Shown: positions 17,481 through 26,219 of the stretch, one piece after another
Layout of the letters: every line of letters begins with the position of its first letter
Numbering within the stretch: position 1 is the stretch's first letter
NCBI GenBank assembly: GCA_026393985.1
Contig: JAPKZB010000005.1
Span: 154,273 to 218,272, forward strand
Source of the DNA: Acidobacteriota bacterium
GTDB lineage: Bacteria; Acidobacteriota; Terriglobia; Bryobacterales; Bryobacteraceae
DNA: 64,000 nucleotides
Direction: 5' to 3'
Translations under genes and position numbers: made by a program
The notes under the pieces: generated by a model
Seen by the model: the letters and a program-made list of their open reading frames with translations, nothing else
Told to the model about the DNA's origin: nothing
Databases searched by the model: none

Positions 17481-17685
17481 TTGGAGCGTTTTCGGGGGGC
17501 CCAGTTGGGGCCCCTTAAATTTGATCCGATAGTCAAAGTCATGGAGTCCGACTCGCACAAATGCGCCGGTGTGCAAGCTCCTGAGCGTAAGCTCCAGGGA
17601 GAAGCCTGAAGGCGCGCGGAGGGTTCCCCCGTTCCCAAAGACGGGTCAATGACAGGGGTTTCATCCTCTCCCCGGAGCGCTCCAA
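17481..17685 (+). ncRNA. ssrS: 6S RNA
   Basis: A 205-base structured RNA candidate. Its ends form a perfect 8-bp closing stem (TTGGAGCG at 17481 with CGCTCCAA at 17678-17685), followed inside by GGGG/CCCC pairing. The middle contains GCCGGTGTGCAAGC and the words GGGAGAAGCC and TTCCC...GACGGG. These resemble the conserved apical part and closing arms of 6S RNA, which binds the sigma-70 holoenzyme through its central bubble. A TATCCT hexamer ends 5 bases upstream of the stem and could be the -10 box. In other phyla 6S RNA often lies near the gene for TIGR00282/YmdB phosphodiesterase, which starts 15 bases downstream here. Size, stem and context agree; the family call needs a covariance-model search. 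Confidence 0.78.
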
Positions 17686-17700
17686 CTCGCTCCTGCCTGC

Positions 17701-18486
17701 ATGAATATTCTCTTCATCGGTGATGTGTTTGCCTCTCCGGGGCGTCGCATTGTCGCTAACCACTTGCACCAGATTGTCACCGAAGAGCGGATCGATCTGA
17801 TTGTGGCTAACGTCGAAAACTCGGCAGGGGGCTTTGGCGTAACTGCCGCGATCGCCGAAGAGCTGTTGTCGCTCGGGGTGGAAGTGATGACCACCGGGAA
17901 CCATGTGTGGGATAAGACCGAGGTGCATGAGTATTTGCCGCGGCAGCCCCGCCTGTTGCGGCCAGCCAATTACTCCCCGTCCTTGGCCGGCTCCGGCTTG
18001 TATCTCGGCAAGGCCCGCAACGGCGCCGAGTATGCGGTGATGAACCTGCAGGGGCGTACCTTCATGGCGACGCTTGACGATCCGTTCCGGAAAGTCGAGG
18101 AGTTACTGGCGCAGATCCCTGAGCGAATCAAGGTGCGGTTTATCGACTTTCATGCCGAAGCGACGAGTGAGAAAGTCGCCTTTGGCTGGTATCTTGACGG
18201 CCGGGTGACGGCGGTGGTGGGCACCCATACCCACATCCCGACGGCCGACGAACGCGTCCTGCCCGGGGGGACGGCCTACCAGACCGACGTCGGGATGACC
18301 GGCTCTTATGCCGGGGTGATCGGGGTTGAAAAAGGACCCGTGATCCGGAAGTTTCAAACCGCGTTGCCCGTCCGGATGGAACCAGCTAAGGGCATGGTGG
18401 AGCTGCACGCGACGATCATCACGGCGGATCCGGAGACGGGCAAGGCCGTGGGGATCCGCCGCTATGCGCTCGAGGAGCCGGCCTAG
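17701..18486 (+). CDS. YmdB-like metallophosphoesterase (TIGR00282)
   Basis: A 261-residue dinuclear metallophosphoesterase. Metal ligands are visible: D8 (IGDVF), E39/N40 (NVENSAGG), N67/H68 (TTGNHVWD), a His in [10 protein letters not shown] and H-x-H in [12 protein letters not shown]. Bacillus YmdB hydrolyses cyclic nucleotides, including 2',3'-cNMPs, and affects biofilm and motility decisions; substrate range here is unknown. The ATG lies 15 bases after the proposed 6S RNA, with which it may share transcription. Its end overlaps the convergent COG0523 gene by 4 bases. Confidence 0.9.
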   Translation: MNILFIGDVFASPGRRIVANHLHQIVTEERIDLIVANVENSAGGFGVTAAIAEELLSLGVEVMTTGNHVWDKTEVHEYLPRQPRLLRPANYSPSLAGSGLYLGKARNGAEYAVMNLQGRTFMATLDDPFRKVEELLAQIPERIKVRFIDFHAEATSEKVAFGWYLDGRVTAVVGTHTHIPTADERVLPGGTAYQTDVGMTGSYAGVIGVEKGPVIRKFQTALPVRMEPAKGMVELHATIITADPETGKAVGIRRYALEEPA

Positions 18487-19700
18487 GCCTCCATCGCGGG
18501 CGGTTCGGCTTCCCAGGGGCCGAAGGGATCCGCATAGTGGGCCCAAGCTTCGGGACCTTCGGCCAGTTCGCGGTCGGTGAGCAGGCAGGCGTTCAGGCAC
18601 GCCTCAATGGCCGCCTGGTCCATGCCGGCGCCGATAAACACGACCTCCTGCATGCGGTCACCGAACTCGGGGTGCCAATCCTTGGCGAGCGCGTCGAGGG
18701 TGGCGGCGTCCTCCGGCCACTCCTCGCGCGGGCTGGCGGCGTACCAGCGGTGGACCGGCTCGACGCCGACGCAGTTCCCGGCCTGGGCATAGTGTCCGAT
18801 GATGTCGTGCTTCGAGGCGATCCACATCATGCCCTTGGCCCGCAGCACGTTCTCCCAGCCCTCGTCGAGCGCCTCGTTGAGGCGGGCGGGATGGAAGGGG
18901 CGGCGGGCGCGGTAGACGAAGCTGGTGATGCCGTACTCCTCGGTCTCCGGGGTGTGGAAGCCCTGCAACTCCTTCATCCAGCCGGCGGCTTCGGCGGCCT
19001 TCTCTTCGTCAAAGAGGCCGGTGGCGAGGATCTGCGCGGGGGCGATGCGGGCGCGTTCGGCCGTGAGGATTCGGGCTTCGGGGTTCAAGCGCCGGAGGAT
19101 GGCCTGTAGCTGTTCGACGGCGAGCGGCTCCATGCGGTCGATTTTGTTGATGATGAGGACGTTGGCGAATTCGATCTGGTCGATCAGCAGGTCGGCGATG
19201 TTGCGTTCGTCCTCTTCGCTGAGCTCGAGTTGGCGGTCGGCGAGGGCTTCGATGGACAGATAGTCGTCGAGGAACTTTTCACCGTCGACAACGGTGACCA
19301 TGGTGTCGAGGCGGGCCACATCGGCGAGTGACTGCCCCTGCTCGTCGATGAAGCTGAAGGTGGCGGCGACGGGCATGGGCTCGGAGATGCCGGTGGACTC
19401 GATCAGCAGATAGTCAAACCGGCCCTGGGCGGCCAGTTGGCGAACCTCTTTGAGCAGGTCCTCGCGGAGGGTGCAGCAGATGCAGCCGTTGGACATTTCG
19501 ACGAGTTGCTCGTCGACGCGGCTGAGGGTGGCGCCCTGGGCGACCAGACGGGCATCGACGTTCACCTCACTCATGTCGTTGACGATGACGGCGACGCGCA
19601 AGCCTTCGCGATTGTTCAGAACGTGATTCAGCAGCGTGGTTTTGCCGGCGCCGAGGAATCCGGAAAGGACGGTGACGGGGAGTTTCGACAGTGCGCTCAT
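18483..19700 (-). CDS. COG0523 (CobW/ZigA-type) metal-chaperone GTPase
   Basis: A 405-residue G3E-family GTPase. It has Walker [10 protein letters not shown] (14-22), the conserved metal-binding CxCC motif at C73-C76 ([11 protein letters not shown]), a Walker B region [15 protein letters not shown] for guanine recognition, and a C-terminal CobW_C domain containing [10 protein letters not shown] and [16 protein letters not shown]. The C-terminal sequence resembles the ZigA/YciC branch, which handles zinc under starvation. A perfect 5-bp palindrome lies just upstream, which may be an operator. The start ATG is followed by the classic [11 protein letters not shown]. Zinc is the likeliest cargo but is inferred. 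Confidence 0.88.
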   Translation of the reverse strand: MSALSKLPVTVLSGFLGAGKTTLLNHVLNNREGLRVAVIVNDMSEVNVDARLVAQGATLSRVDEQLVEMSNGCICCTLREDLLKEVRQLAAQGRFDYLLIESTGISEPMPVAATFSFIDEQGQSLADVARLDTMVTVVDGEKFLDDYLSIEALADRQLELSEEDERNIADLLIDQIEFANVLIINKIDRMEPLAVEQLQAILRRLNPEARILTAERARIAPAQILATGLFDEEKAAEAAGWMKELQGFHTPETEEYGITSFVYRARRPFHPARLNEALDEGWENVLRAKGMMWIASKHDIIGHYAQAGNCVGVEPVHRWYAASPREEWPEDAATLDALAKDWHPEFGDRMQEVVFIGAGMDQAAIEACLNACLLTDRELAEGPEAWAHYADPFGPWEAEPPAMEA

Positions 19701-19710
19701 TAAAGAGAAT

Positions 19711-19724
19711 GATAGCGCACTATC
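19711..19724. promoter_or_regulatory. GATAG-N4-CTATC palindrome upstream of the COG0523 GTPase
   Basis: A perfect 5+5 palindrome with a 4-base spacer in the 27-base gap between the M28 peptidase stop and the GTPase start. COG0523 genes are often controlled by a zinc repressor (Zur) binding AT-rich palindromes near the start. The sequence does not match a classical Zur box closely, so this is only an operator candidate. Confidence 0.3.
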
Positions 19725-19727
19725 GAA

Positions 19728-21212
19728 TCAGTCGGTGGCGTGCAACTTCTTGAAAGCTTCAAGGTAGGGCTGTACCTTGGGATGGGATTCCACCCAGCGG
19801 GGGGTGGTGTCACTGTTGGCGATGCGGGTGACGGCCACGGCCGCGGCGCGGACGACGTGCTCCATGTTGGGGAGGTCGATTTTGTCCCAGTGGTCGGAGG
19901 GGCGGTGGTAGTCGGGAAAGATCCAGGCGACGCAAACGGTAATGGCGGGGATGCCGGCGTCGGCGAGGGCCTGGTTGTCGCTGCGGCCGAAGAAGTCGTC
20001 GCTGTTGCGGGGGTGGGTCCAGGTGGTAACGCCGGTGGCGGAGCCGGCGGCGATGAGCGCCTCGCCGAGGGTGGTGTAGGCGAGTCCGGTGCCGGTGAGT
20101 TGGTGGCGGCGGGGGCCTTCGTTGTCGTCGGTGCGGCCCATGTGTTCGAAGTTGAGGTTGGCGACGGTGTCGCGGAGCGGGTGGACGGGATGAGCGGCGT
20201 AGTAGCGGGAGCCGAGCAGGCCCTTCTCTTCGCCGAAGTAGGTCATGAAGAGCAGGGTGCGTTTGGGCCGCAGTTTGCGGGCGGCGAGGGCTTCGGCGAG
20301 GGCGAGGACGGAGGTGACGCCGCTGGCGTCGTCATTGGCGCCGTTATGGATGCGGTCGCCGTCGCCGCGCGGGGAGACGCCGACGTGGTCGTAGTGAGCG
20401 GTGAGGAGAATGGCTTGGTGGCGCAGAGCGGGGTCGCTGCCGGGGAGCCGGGCGATGACGTTGCGGAGTTGGAGCGGCTCTTCGCGGGGGCCGCTGATCT
20501 GGGCGCTTAAGCGGGCGGTGGTGACGCCTTCGGGCAGGGTGTCGAGGAGTTTGCTGAAGTCGGCATCGGAGGTGATGACGGTGGGCGGTGGGGGTGGGGT
20601 GCTCGAGCCGGCGGGGCGGAGGCGGAAGGGGGCGGGCGGGAAGACGCCGTAAGTGACGAGCAGGGCGGGCTCGAGTGCCGTCAGCGCCCGGTTTCTGGCG
20701 GCGACCGGGGACATACCCTGGGCGACATACAAGAGGACGGCTTTGCCGCGGACCTGGCCGGCCGGGGGCAGCGGCGAGGTGGGGCTACTGATGGTGACTT
20801 TGACGACTTCGAGAGAGTTGAGGTTGACCGGCGAGCTGGTGAGGGCGATGAGTTTGGCGCCGGTGGACTCCCAGGATTTGCCGTCGGCCGCTTCGATGCG
20901 CAGGCGAAAGCCGTCCATGGGTTGGGTGATGCGGACGTAGGGCGCGTTCTGGAAGTAAGTTCCCTGGTCGCCCGCCGGTTCGAGGCCGAAGCGGCGGAAC
21001 TGGCTGGCGATGTATTCGGCGGCGAGGTCGAGACCGCGCGAGGGGGTATCGCGGCCTTCGAGCAGGTCGGAGGCGAGGAAGGAGAGGTGGCCGCGCAGGG
21101 TGTTGGCGGTGATCGTTTCCATCAGTTCGCGCTCGGCCGGGGAGGCGGGGCCGGAGGCGGCCGCCGCTGCTTGAAGAAAGAGAAACAACCCGGCGAGGCG
21201 ATGAGCGATCAT
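19728..21212 (-). CDS. secreted M28 family zinc aminopeptidase
   Basis: About 494 residues from ATG 21212 (MIAHRLAGLFLFLQAAAAASG, signal peptide). An upstream in-frame ATG would run into the divergent permease gene. A PA-like insert (about residues 150-270) precedes the M28 catalytic domain. Zinc ligands appear in order: TAHYDHVG (His), NGANDDASG (Asp), FGEEKGLLGS (Glu-Glu), LNFEHMGR (Glu/Asp position) and YHRPSDHWD (His). It probably trims peptides in the periplasm or outside the cell. It ends 27 bases before the COG0523 gene on the same strand, so the two may be co-transcribed, and a zinc enzyme beside a zinc chaperone is suggestive. Confidence 0.87.
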   Translation of the reverse strand: MIAHRLAGLFLFLQAAAAASGPASPAERELMETITANTLRGHLSFLASDLLEGRDTPSRGLDLAAEYIASQFRRFGLEPAGDQGTYFQNAPYVRITQPMDGFRLRIEAADGKSWESTGAKLIALTSSPVNLNSLEVVKVTISSPTSPLPPAGQVRGKAVLLYVAQGMSPVAARNRALTALEPALLVTYGVFPPAPFRLRPAGSSTPPPPPTVITSDADFSKLLDTLPEGVTTARLSAQISGPREEPLQLRNVIARLPGSDPALRHQAILLTAHYDHVGVSPRGDGDRIHNGANDDASGVTSVLALAEALAARKLRPKRTLLFMTYFGEEKGLLGSRYYAAHPVHPLRDTVANLNFEHMGRTDDNEGPRRHQLTGTGLAYTTLGEALIAAGSATGVTTWTHPRNSDDFFGRSDNQALADAGIPAITVCVAWIFPDYHRPSDHWDKIDLPNMEHVVRAAAVAVTRIANSDTTPRWVESHPKVQPYLEAFKKLHATD

Positions 21213-21221
21213 ACCTAGATT

Positions 21222-22607
21222 GTGTCCCAAACCGACGAACGAAGTCTCTCACGATTTGGCTACGCCCAGGAGCTGTGGCGGAGCATGGGCGGATTTTCGA
21301 ATTTTGCCATCTCCTTTTCGATTATTTCGATCCTGACCGGGGCGGTGACGCTGTACGGCTACGGCTACGAGATGGGCGGGCCGCTCGAGATGACGCTGGG
21401 CTGGCCGGTGGCGACGGTGTTCTCGCTGCTGCTGGCGGCGAGCATGGCGGAGTTGTGTTCGGCATTTCCGACGGCCGGGGCGATGTACCACTGGACGGCG
21501 GCGTTGGGCAACCCGGGACTGGCGTGGTTTGTTTCGTGGATGAATATTGTGGGTCTGTTGGCGATGGTGGCGGGGATCAACTACAGCTGCGCGCAGTTTT
21601 TGGGTCCGGTGATCGGGTGGCCTTCCGGGCAGGTATTTGGGTTGTTTCTGCTGTTGACGCTGGGGCAGGCGCTCTTTAACCTGCTGCGGGTCCAGTGGGT
21701 TTCGTGGATGAACGATGCGAGCGTCGTGGTGCATATTGCCGGGGTGGTGCTGATTCTGGGTGCGTTGTGGTGGGGAGCGCCGCTGCGGCCGGCCGCCTTT
21801 CTGCTTGAGAGGTCGACGGGGACGCCCTATGTGTGGGTTTTTCTGCTGGGGCTGCTGCAGGCCCATTGGACGTTTACGGGCTTTGACGCTTCGGCGCACA
21901 TGGCTGAGGAGACGGAGAATCCGCGGACGAAGGCGCCGTGGGGCATGGTGCTGTCGGTGGGGGTTGCCGGGGTGTTCGGTTATGCGATGTTGCTAATGCT
22001 GACGCTGGCGATTCGGCAGAATCCGCCGGTGGCGACCGGGGGCACGCCGGTGGCGATTGCGATTTTCGCCGGGGCGCTCGGCGAGCGGGCCGGGACAATG
22101 ATGAGCCTGGGGGTGGCGCTGGCGATGTGGTTCTGCGGGTTGTCGACACTGGTGTCGGGATCGCGGACGGTGTATTCGTTTGCGCGGGACGGCGGGTTGC
22201 CGGGGGCGCGCTTTTTCCGGCGCGTGGATGCGCATGGGGTGCCGCAGGTGGCGGTGCTGGCGGTGGCGGCGTGTTCGGCGGTGGTGATGGCGTGGGGCGA
22301 GGCGGTGCCGGTGGTGACGTCGTTGAGCACGGTGTCGCTCTATTGGGCGTACGTGATTCCGGTGTGGCTCGGATGGCGGAAGCGGCGGGAGTGGGTAGGG
22401 GAGGCGGTGTGGACGATGGGGCGGGCGGGATGGTGGGTGAATCTGGTGGCGATTGTCTATACGACCTTCATTTGTTTCATTCTGATGATGCCTCCCAACC
22501 AGTTGGCCGGAAAGACGATGGGGGGCATTGTGGCGGGGCTGGCGCTGTTGTGGTGGGGCGGGGTGCGGCGGCGCTTTGCCGGGCCGGACTGGAGCCGGGA
22601 GCACTGA
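21222..22607 (+). CDS. APC-family amino acid permease
   Basis: A 461-residue integral membrane protein with about twelve hydrophobic segments. It opens RFGYAQELWRSMGGFSNFAISFSIISI and continues with GPLEMTLGWPVATVFSLLLAASMAELCSAFPTAGAMYHW, the pattern of the GABA permease/UGA4-like branch of the amino acid-polyamine-organocation superfamily. AHMAEETENPRTKAPWGM follows a mid-membrane segment, as in that branch. It starts at GTG 21222 and is divergent from the M28 peptidase, with 9 bases between start codons. Uptake of amino acids or GABA is inferred from the family; pairing with a peptidase suggests use of peptide breakdown products. The substrate is not determined. Confidence 0.85.
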   Translation: MSQTDERSLSRFGYAQELWRSMGGFSNFAISFSIISILTGAVTLYGYGYEMGGPLEMTLGWPVATVFSLLLAASMAELCSAFPTAGAMYHWTAALGNPGLAWFVSWMNIVGLLAMVAGINYSCAQFLGPVIGWPSGQVFGLFLLLTLGQALFNLLRVQWVSWMNDASVVVHIAGVVLILGALWWGAPLRPAAFLLERSTGTPYVWVFLLGLLQAHWTFTGFDASAHMAEETENPRTKAPWGMVLSVGVAGVFGYAMLLMLTLAIRQNPPVATGGTPVAIAIFAGALGERAGTMMSLGVALAMWFCGLSTLVSGSRTVYSFARDGGLPGARFFRRVDAHGVPQVAVLAVAACSAVVMAWGEAVPVVTSLSTVSLYWAYVIPVWLGWRKRREWVGEAVWTMGRAGWWVNLVAIVYTTFICFILMMPPNQLAGKTMGGIVAGLALLWWGGVRRRFAGPDWSREH

Positions 22608-22739
22608 ATGGATCGCTGGGCAAACCGGAGCTGTCGGCGTCGAGCGCAGCGATCAACAGCGGGCCGCCAGGGGAGACGGTCTGCTATGGTGACGATTCGG
22701 GGGCCGGTGGCGGCGGAGCGAGGTGCGGTAGCTGTTTGA

Positions 22740-23097
22740 GCGCGGCGACGGTGCGGTGCACGAGCGGATGCTGCCGGTGGATCCGCGGTTGTGGCAGACC
22801 GATCCGATGCGGAGTGCGCTCTACGGGTTGCAGACGGCCAACGACTATACGCCGATCTGGGCCAAGCGCTATCAGGTGCTGATGGGTTTTGCGGTGAACG
22901 GAGAGGGTGGTACGGTGGTGACCGAGGGGCGAGCGCTGTTGTTGGTGGCCGATAGGTGGACGGTGACAGTGGATGGCCGGGCGGCGTGGGTGGAGATGGA
23001 GAACGGGTGTCAGCGCGGGGTATTTGTGGAGACGACCGGTGAACACGAGATCGCGATGCGGTTCTGGCCTTGGAGTCGGACGGGGGGGCGGTGGTGA
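22740..23097 (+). pseudogene. C-terminal remnant of a secreted or membrane protein
   Basis: The open frame from about 22740 to the stop at 23097 reads as natural protein (LFERGDGAVHERMLPVDPRLWQ, then SALYGLQTANDYTPIWAKRY and WTVTVDGRAAWVEMENG). It is cut off upstream by a stop at 22728-22730, with no good start codon near the previous gene. The 'trying to close' beta-sandwich with VDGR resembles the C-terminal domain of YfhO-like membrane glycosyltransferases, a weak memory-based link. It follows the permease gene and is followed by an inverted-repeat element. I read it as the tail of a decayed gene; an intact 113-residue protein from ATG 22756 cannot be excluded. Confidence 0.4.
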
Positions 23098-23139
23098 CGC
23101 TGCGTGGCGTGGTTGCCGCCTTCGGGCCCTGCCGGCCGG

Positions 23140-23446
23140 CTAGCGGGAGTTTACTGCCAGCAAAGCGAGCGGGCCTCTAGCCGATAGACGGAAAGAGGCT
23201 TATCGTTTTTGCTTTGTATTACCCACGAGTGCCGGATGCGAGTTGATCGAGTCCCAGCGAATCAGCAAGCAAGTGCTGCGGAAGAATGATAATCAATGGG
23301 ATAGGCCGACGGTCGTCAGCAGAGTCACACCGAAACAGGGTAAGACGAATAAAAGCGGCGCGAGAACATGGTATCCCCTTGCGCTTCCAGCGCTTACCCG
23401 GTCACCGCCAATCGCACGACAGCGGTTCGCAGTAAACTCCCGCTAG
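23140..23446. repeat. 307-bp segment bounded by 18-bp perfect inverted repeats
   Basis: The left end CTAGCGGGAGTTTACTGC (23140-23157) is the exact reverse complement of the right end at 23429-23446. The 271 bases between hold no convincing gene and are visibly less GC-rich than the neighbours. The ends both begin with CTAG. This has the form of a small non-autonomous mobile element (MITE-like). I see no clear target-site duplication, so a folded regulatory RNA or terminator pair is also possible. With the decayed gene before it, it accounts for the non-coding stretch 23098-23494. Confidence 0.55.
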
Positions 23447-23470
23447 GGCCAAAAGCTTGCTGCGCTGAGA

Positions 23471-23483
23471 CGGCCTTCGGCCG
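23471..23483 (-). terminator. hairpin downstream of the PiT gene
   Basis: CGGCC-TTC-GGCCG, a perfect 5-bp stem with a 3-base loop, 11 bases beyond the PiT stop codon on the reverse strand. The following sequence is only weakly T-rich, so termination efficiency is uncertain. Confidence 0.4.
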
Positions 23484-23494
23484 AGGTGCTGGGT

Positions 23495-24535
23495 TCAGTC
23501 TTTGCCGGCGAGGACGCGGATGAGAACCATGACTGCAGCTCCGACGAGAGCGGAGGCGGGGATGGTCATCACCCAGGCCCAAACGATGTTCGTCGCCAAG
23601 CCCCAACGAACGGCCTTCAATCGTTGAATGGAGCCGACTCCGACGATGGCGCCGGCGATGACGTGAGTCGTGGAGACCGGCATCTTCAGGTACGTTGCAA
23701 ACAGGATTGACATGGCCGCCGCGGTTTCGGCGCTGAAGCCGCCACGGGGGCGGAGACGAGTGAGACGGCCACCCATGGTCTTGATGATACGCCAGCCGCC
23801 GCACAAGGTGCCCAGCCCGATGGCGATGTGGGCGGCAAAGATGATGGGTACGGGGACGACGAACGAGTTCAAGTAGCCGGCGGTGACCAGCACCCCAGTA
23901 ATGATGCCCATGGTCTTCTGCGCGTCGTTGGTGCCGTGGGCAAACGAGAAGATGGCGGAGCTGAGCAGTTGGAGCGTGCAGAACCAACGGTCCATGCGGG
24001 CGGGCGAAGCGCGGCGGCAGATCCAGAAGATGGCGATCATCATGCCGTAGGCCAGCAGCATGCCGAGTAGCGGGGAGATGACGATGAAGGCGATCGTCTT
24101 CGACCATCCGCTGATGATGAGGGCGTCGAAGCTATGGGCAACGCCGACGGTCATGGCGACCTTGGCCATCGCCGCGCCGCCGTAGCCGCCGAGCAGGGCG
24201 TGGGAGGAGCTGGTGGGCAGGCCGTAGTACCAGGTGATCAGGTCCCAGACGATGGCGCCGACCAGGCCAGCGAGGATGACGTAGGGCGTGACGAACTTGA
24301 GGTCGACCATGCCTTTACCGACGGTACTCGCCACGCCGGTTTCAAAGGCAAACGCGGCGATGAAGTTCCAGAAGGCGGCCCAGGCTACAGCGCGGAAGGG
24401 GCTGAGAACCCGGGTGGCGACAATGGTAGCGACGGAGTTGGCGGCGTCGTGAAAGCCGTTGATAAAGTCAAAGGCGAGAGCGACCGCAATGATCAGGGCT
24501 ACCAGAACAAGGGTGGTATCCATGCCGGCCGTCAA
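23495..24535 (-). CDS. PiT family inorganic phosphate transporter
   Basis: A 346-residue membrane protein with about ten hydrophobic segments. Both halves carry the duplicated PiT signature: FINGFHDAANSVATIV near residue 30 and AHGTNDAQKTMGIITG near residue 200. The middle has the related loop YYGLPTSSSHALLGGYGGAAMAKV and the C-terminal half STTHVIAGAIVGVG. These proteins import metal-phosphate complexes by proton symport across the inner membrane. The start overlaps the DUF47 gene stop by 4 bases, a common PhoU-like/PiT arrangement. Length is on the short side, as in many bacterial PiT proteins that lack the large central loop. Confidence 0.93.
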   Translation of the reverse strand: MTAGMDTTLVLVALIIAVALAFDFINGFHDAANSVATIVATRVLSPFRAVAWAAFWNFIAAFAFETGVASTVGKGMVDLKFVTPYVILAGLVGAIVWDLITWYYGLPTSSSHALLGGYGGAAMAKVAMTVGVAHSFDALIISGWSKTIAFIVISPLLGMLLAYGMMIAIFWICRRASPARMDRWFCTLQLLSSAIFSFAHGTNDAQKTMGIITGVLVTAGYLNSFVVPVPIIFAAHIAIGLGTLCGGWRIIKTMGGRLTRLRPRGGFSAETAAAMSILFATYLKMPVSTTHVIAGAIVGVGSIQRLKAVRWGLATNIVWAWVMTIPASALVGAAVMVLIRVLAGKD

Positions 24536-25146
24536 CTGTTCTTAACGACGATGCCCTGGAGGACATCGGCGACATCTTCGCACGCATCGGCCGTGCATTC
24601 GAGATAGTCGTAGATCTCTTTGAGCTTGATGACCTGCACCGGGTTGGTTTCGTTATCGAACAGGTCGACAATGGCTTGGCGGACCAGGGTATCGATTTGC
24701 CCTTCGATGCGGTTGATCTCGATGCAGTGCCCCTGGATGTTGGGCATGTTTTCGAGTGCTTCGACGGCTTTGCTCAGTTCAACCGAACAGGCCTGGATGA
24801 GTTGACAGACCTCTTGCACCGGCTGGGGGATGGGATCAATGCGATAGGAGACGATGCGGTGAGCAACGTCTTCGAGGCCGTCCATGACGTCATCAAGCTG
24901 CGAGCAGAGGGAGTGAATATCTTCCGGGTCGAACGGGGTGATGAAAGTCTCGTTTAGCCGGGTAAAAACCTCGTGCAGGATCTCGTCAGCCTCCTCCTCT
25001 AATTGCTCGATGCGGGGAGCCATCAACTTTAGCTGGGAGTTACCTTGGGTGACTCCTTCGGCGAGTATGGTTGCAGCTTGGGCGATTGCCCGGGTTTGAT
25101 TGTTAAATTGTGCGAAAAACTTCTCTTCCTTCGGAAGAAATCTCAT
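24532..25146 (-). CDS. DUF47 (PhoU-like) phosphate transport regulator
   Basis: A 204-residue all-helical protein with the DUF47/TIGR00153 pattern: MRFLPKEEKFFAQFNNQTRAI at the start, EEADEILHEVFTRLNETFITPFDPEDIHSL (a conserved acidic metal-binding region) and CTADACEDVADVLQGIVVKNS at the end. It lies first in a two-gene operon with PiT and probably modulates the transporter, as proposed for such pairs. The start ATG is 25146; the 110 bases upstream hold the promoter, but I see no clear PhoB box. It acts in the cytoplasm at the membrane. Confidence 0.92.
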   Translation of the reverse strand: MRFLPKEEKFFAQFNNQTRAIAQAATILAEGVTQGNSQLKLMAPRIEQLEEEADEILHEVFTRLNETFITPFDPEDIHSLCSQLDDVMDGLEDVAHRIVSYRIDPIPQPVQEVCQLIQACSVELSKAVEALENMPNIQGHCIEINRIEGQIDTLVRQAIVDLFDNETNPVQVIKLKEIYDYLECTADACEDVADVLQGIVVKNS

Positions 25147-25255
25147 AGCGCCTCAGTTCTTGCTACTTGGCATTCGGATTCAAAGCGTGGGCTCGGCGGA
25201 GATCAGAGAATCCTCAGTGTCGCAAAGGGGGATCTGAACCGCAACGTGAACTTGG

Positions 25256-26053
25256 TTACATCTCGATAACAATCGGGAACGGATTCGCCGCCTCAGGAGA
25301 CGCGGGCCGGCCGCCGCTGTCGGCGGGGAGATAGCGGGGATCGAGCAGGCGGGAGGTTTCGAGGTTGCCCATGGCGGAGAGCAGATTTTCCTTTAAAAAC
25401 GGGTGTTCTGCTTCGAGATCCTTAAAAATATCGCGGAGGGTACGGCGGACCGTGCCGGTTTTCTGGGAGCAGCCGCAGGGGATGACGGGAGCGGTCAGCT
25501 TCGCGGCATAGGCGGTGGTGATCTCTTCGCTGACGAAGACGAGGGGCCGGATTAAGCGGAAATCGCGTTCGGCCGACCAGGTAACGGCCGGGAGCGCAGC
25601 CATGCGGCCGGTAAACATGGCGTTGCGGAGGAGCGATTCGCAGAAATCGTCGGCGGTGTGGCCGAGGGCAATGACGTTGGCGCCCATCCGTTTGCCGACC
25701 TCGTAGACGGCACGGCGGCGAAAGCGGCTGCACAGGTCGCAGCCGTGGTCGGGTTGCTCTTCGAGGAGACGGAAGCTGGGGCCATCTTCAAAATACTCCC
25801 ATTCGACGCCGCGGGAGCGGAGATACTCGCCAAAGGGCCGGATGGAGGCCAGGAATTTGCCCTGTTCGATGGTGAAGGCGGCGATCTGAAATTGAATCGG
25901 AGCCCGCTTCTGCAGCAGCAGGAGCGCTTCGAGAAGGGTGACCGAATCTTTGCCGCCCGACAGGCCAACGGCGACGCGATCACCATCCCGAATCATGTCG
26001 AATTTCTTGATGGCTTCGCCGACTTTACGCAGCAGCGTCTTTTCGAGTTCCAA
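25256..26053 (-). CDS. TtcA-like tRNA 2-thiocytidine synthetase
   Basis: A 265-residue PP-loop ATPase. The nucleotide motif SGGKDS lies at 32-37. A CxxC pair C105/C108 (CDLCSR) and a second Cys pair near 193-195 (PCGCSQ) match the Fe-S cluster cysteines of TtcA, which thiolates C32 of some tRNAs. GHTADDFCESLLRN is a further family block. The start codon is TTG at 26053 (MELEKTLLRKVGE); no better ATG lies upstream before tRNA-Ser. The neighbouring tRNA-Ser has C at position 32, the base TtcA modifies, though this may be chance. TilS is excluded by the missing TilS C-terminal domain. Confidence 0.82.
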   Translation of the reverse strand: MELEKTLLRKVGEAIKKFDMIRDGDRVAVGLSGGKDSVTLLEALLLLQKRAPIQFQIAAFTIEQGKFLASIRPFGEYLRSRGVEWEYFEDGPSFRLLEEQPDHGCDLCSRFRRRAVYEVGKRMGANVIALGHTADDFCESLLRNAMFTGRMAALPAVTWSAERDFRLIRPLVFVSEEITTAYAAKLTAPVIPCGCSQKTGTVRRTLRDIFKDLEAEHPFLKENLLSAMGNLETSRLLDPRYLPADSGGRPASPEAANPFPIVIEM

Positions 26054-26106
26054 GCTTATTTATTATAGCCGGGTGAGTGGGGTAAACTGGAGAAAGTTCG
26101 CAGCGG

Positions 26107-26196
26107 GGAGAAGTGGCCGAGCGGTTTAAGGCACCGGTCTTGAAAACCGTCGTACCTGAAAGGGTACCGTGAGTTCGAATCTCACCTTCTCCGCCA
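26107..26196 (+). tRNA. tRNA-Ser (anticodon UGA)
   Basis: A 90-base class II tRNA. The acceptor stem GGAGAAG pairs with CTTCTCC, followed by discriminator G and encoded CCA. The D-loop has GAGCGGTTTAAGGC; the anticodon loop is C-T-T-G-A-A-A with anticodon TGA; the long variable arm is GTACC-TGAA-GGTAC-like; the T-arm carries GTTCGAATC. It reads UCA (and by wobble other UCN) serine codons. A C at position 32 fits possible 2-thiolation. Confidence 0.97.
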
Positions 26197-26219
26197 ATTT
26201 TTCAGCGAAACAGACGCTG

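Noticed and set aside
17539..17928. A 129-codon reverse frame overlapping the proposed 6S RNA and the phosphodiesterase gene
   Set aside because: It crosses a structured RNA and the conserved N-terminus of the YmdB-like protein on the opposite strand, with no ribosome site.
23140..23446. A complete insertion sequence
   Set aside because: The ends are inverted repeats but the 271 bases inside cannot encode a transposase; only a MITE-like element is supported.
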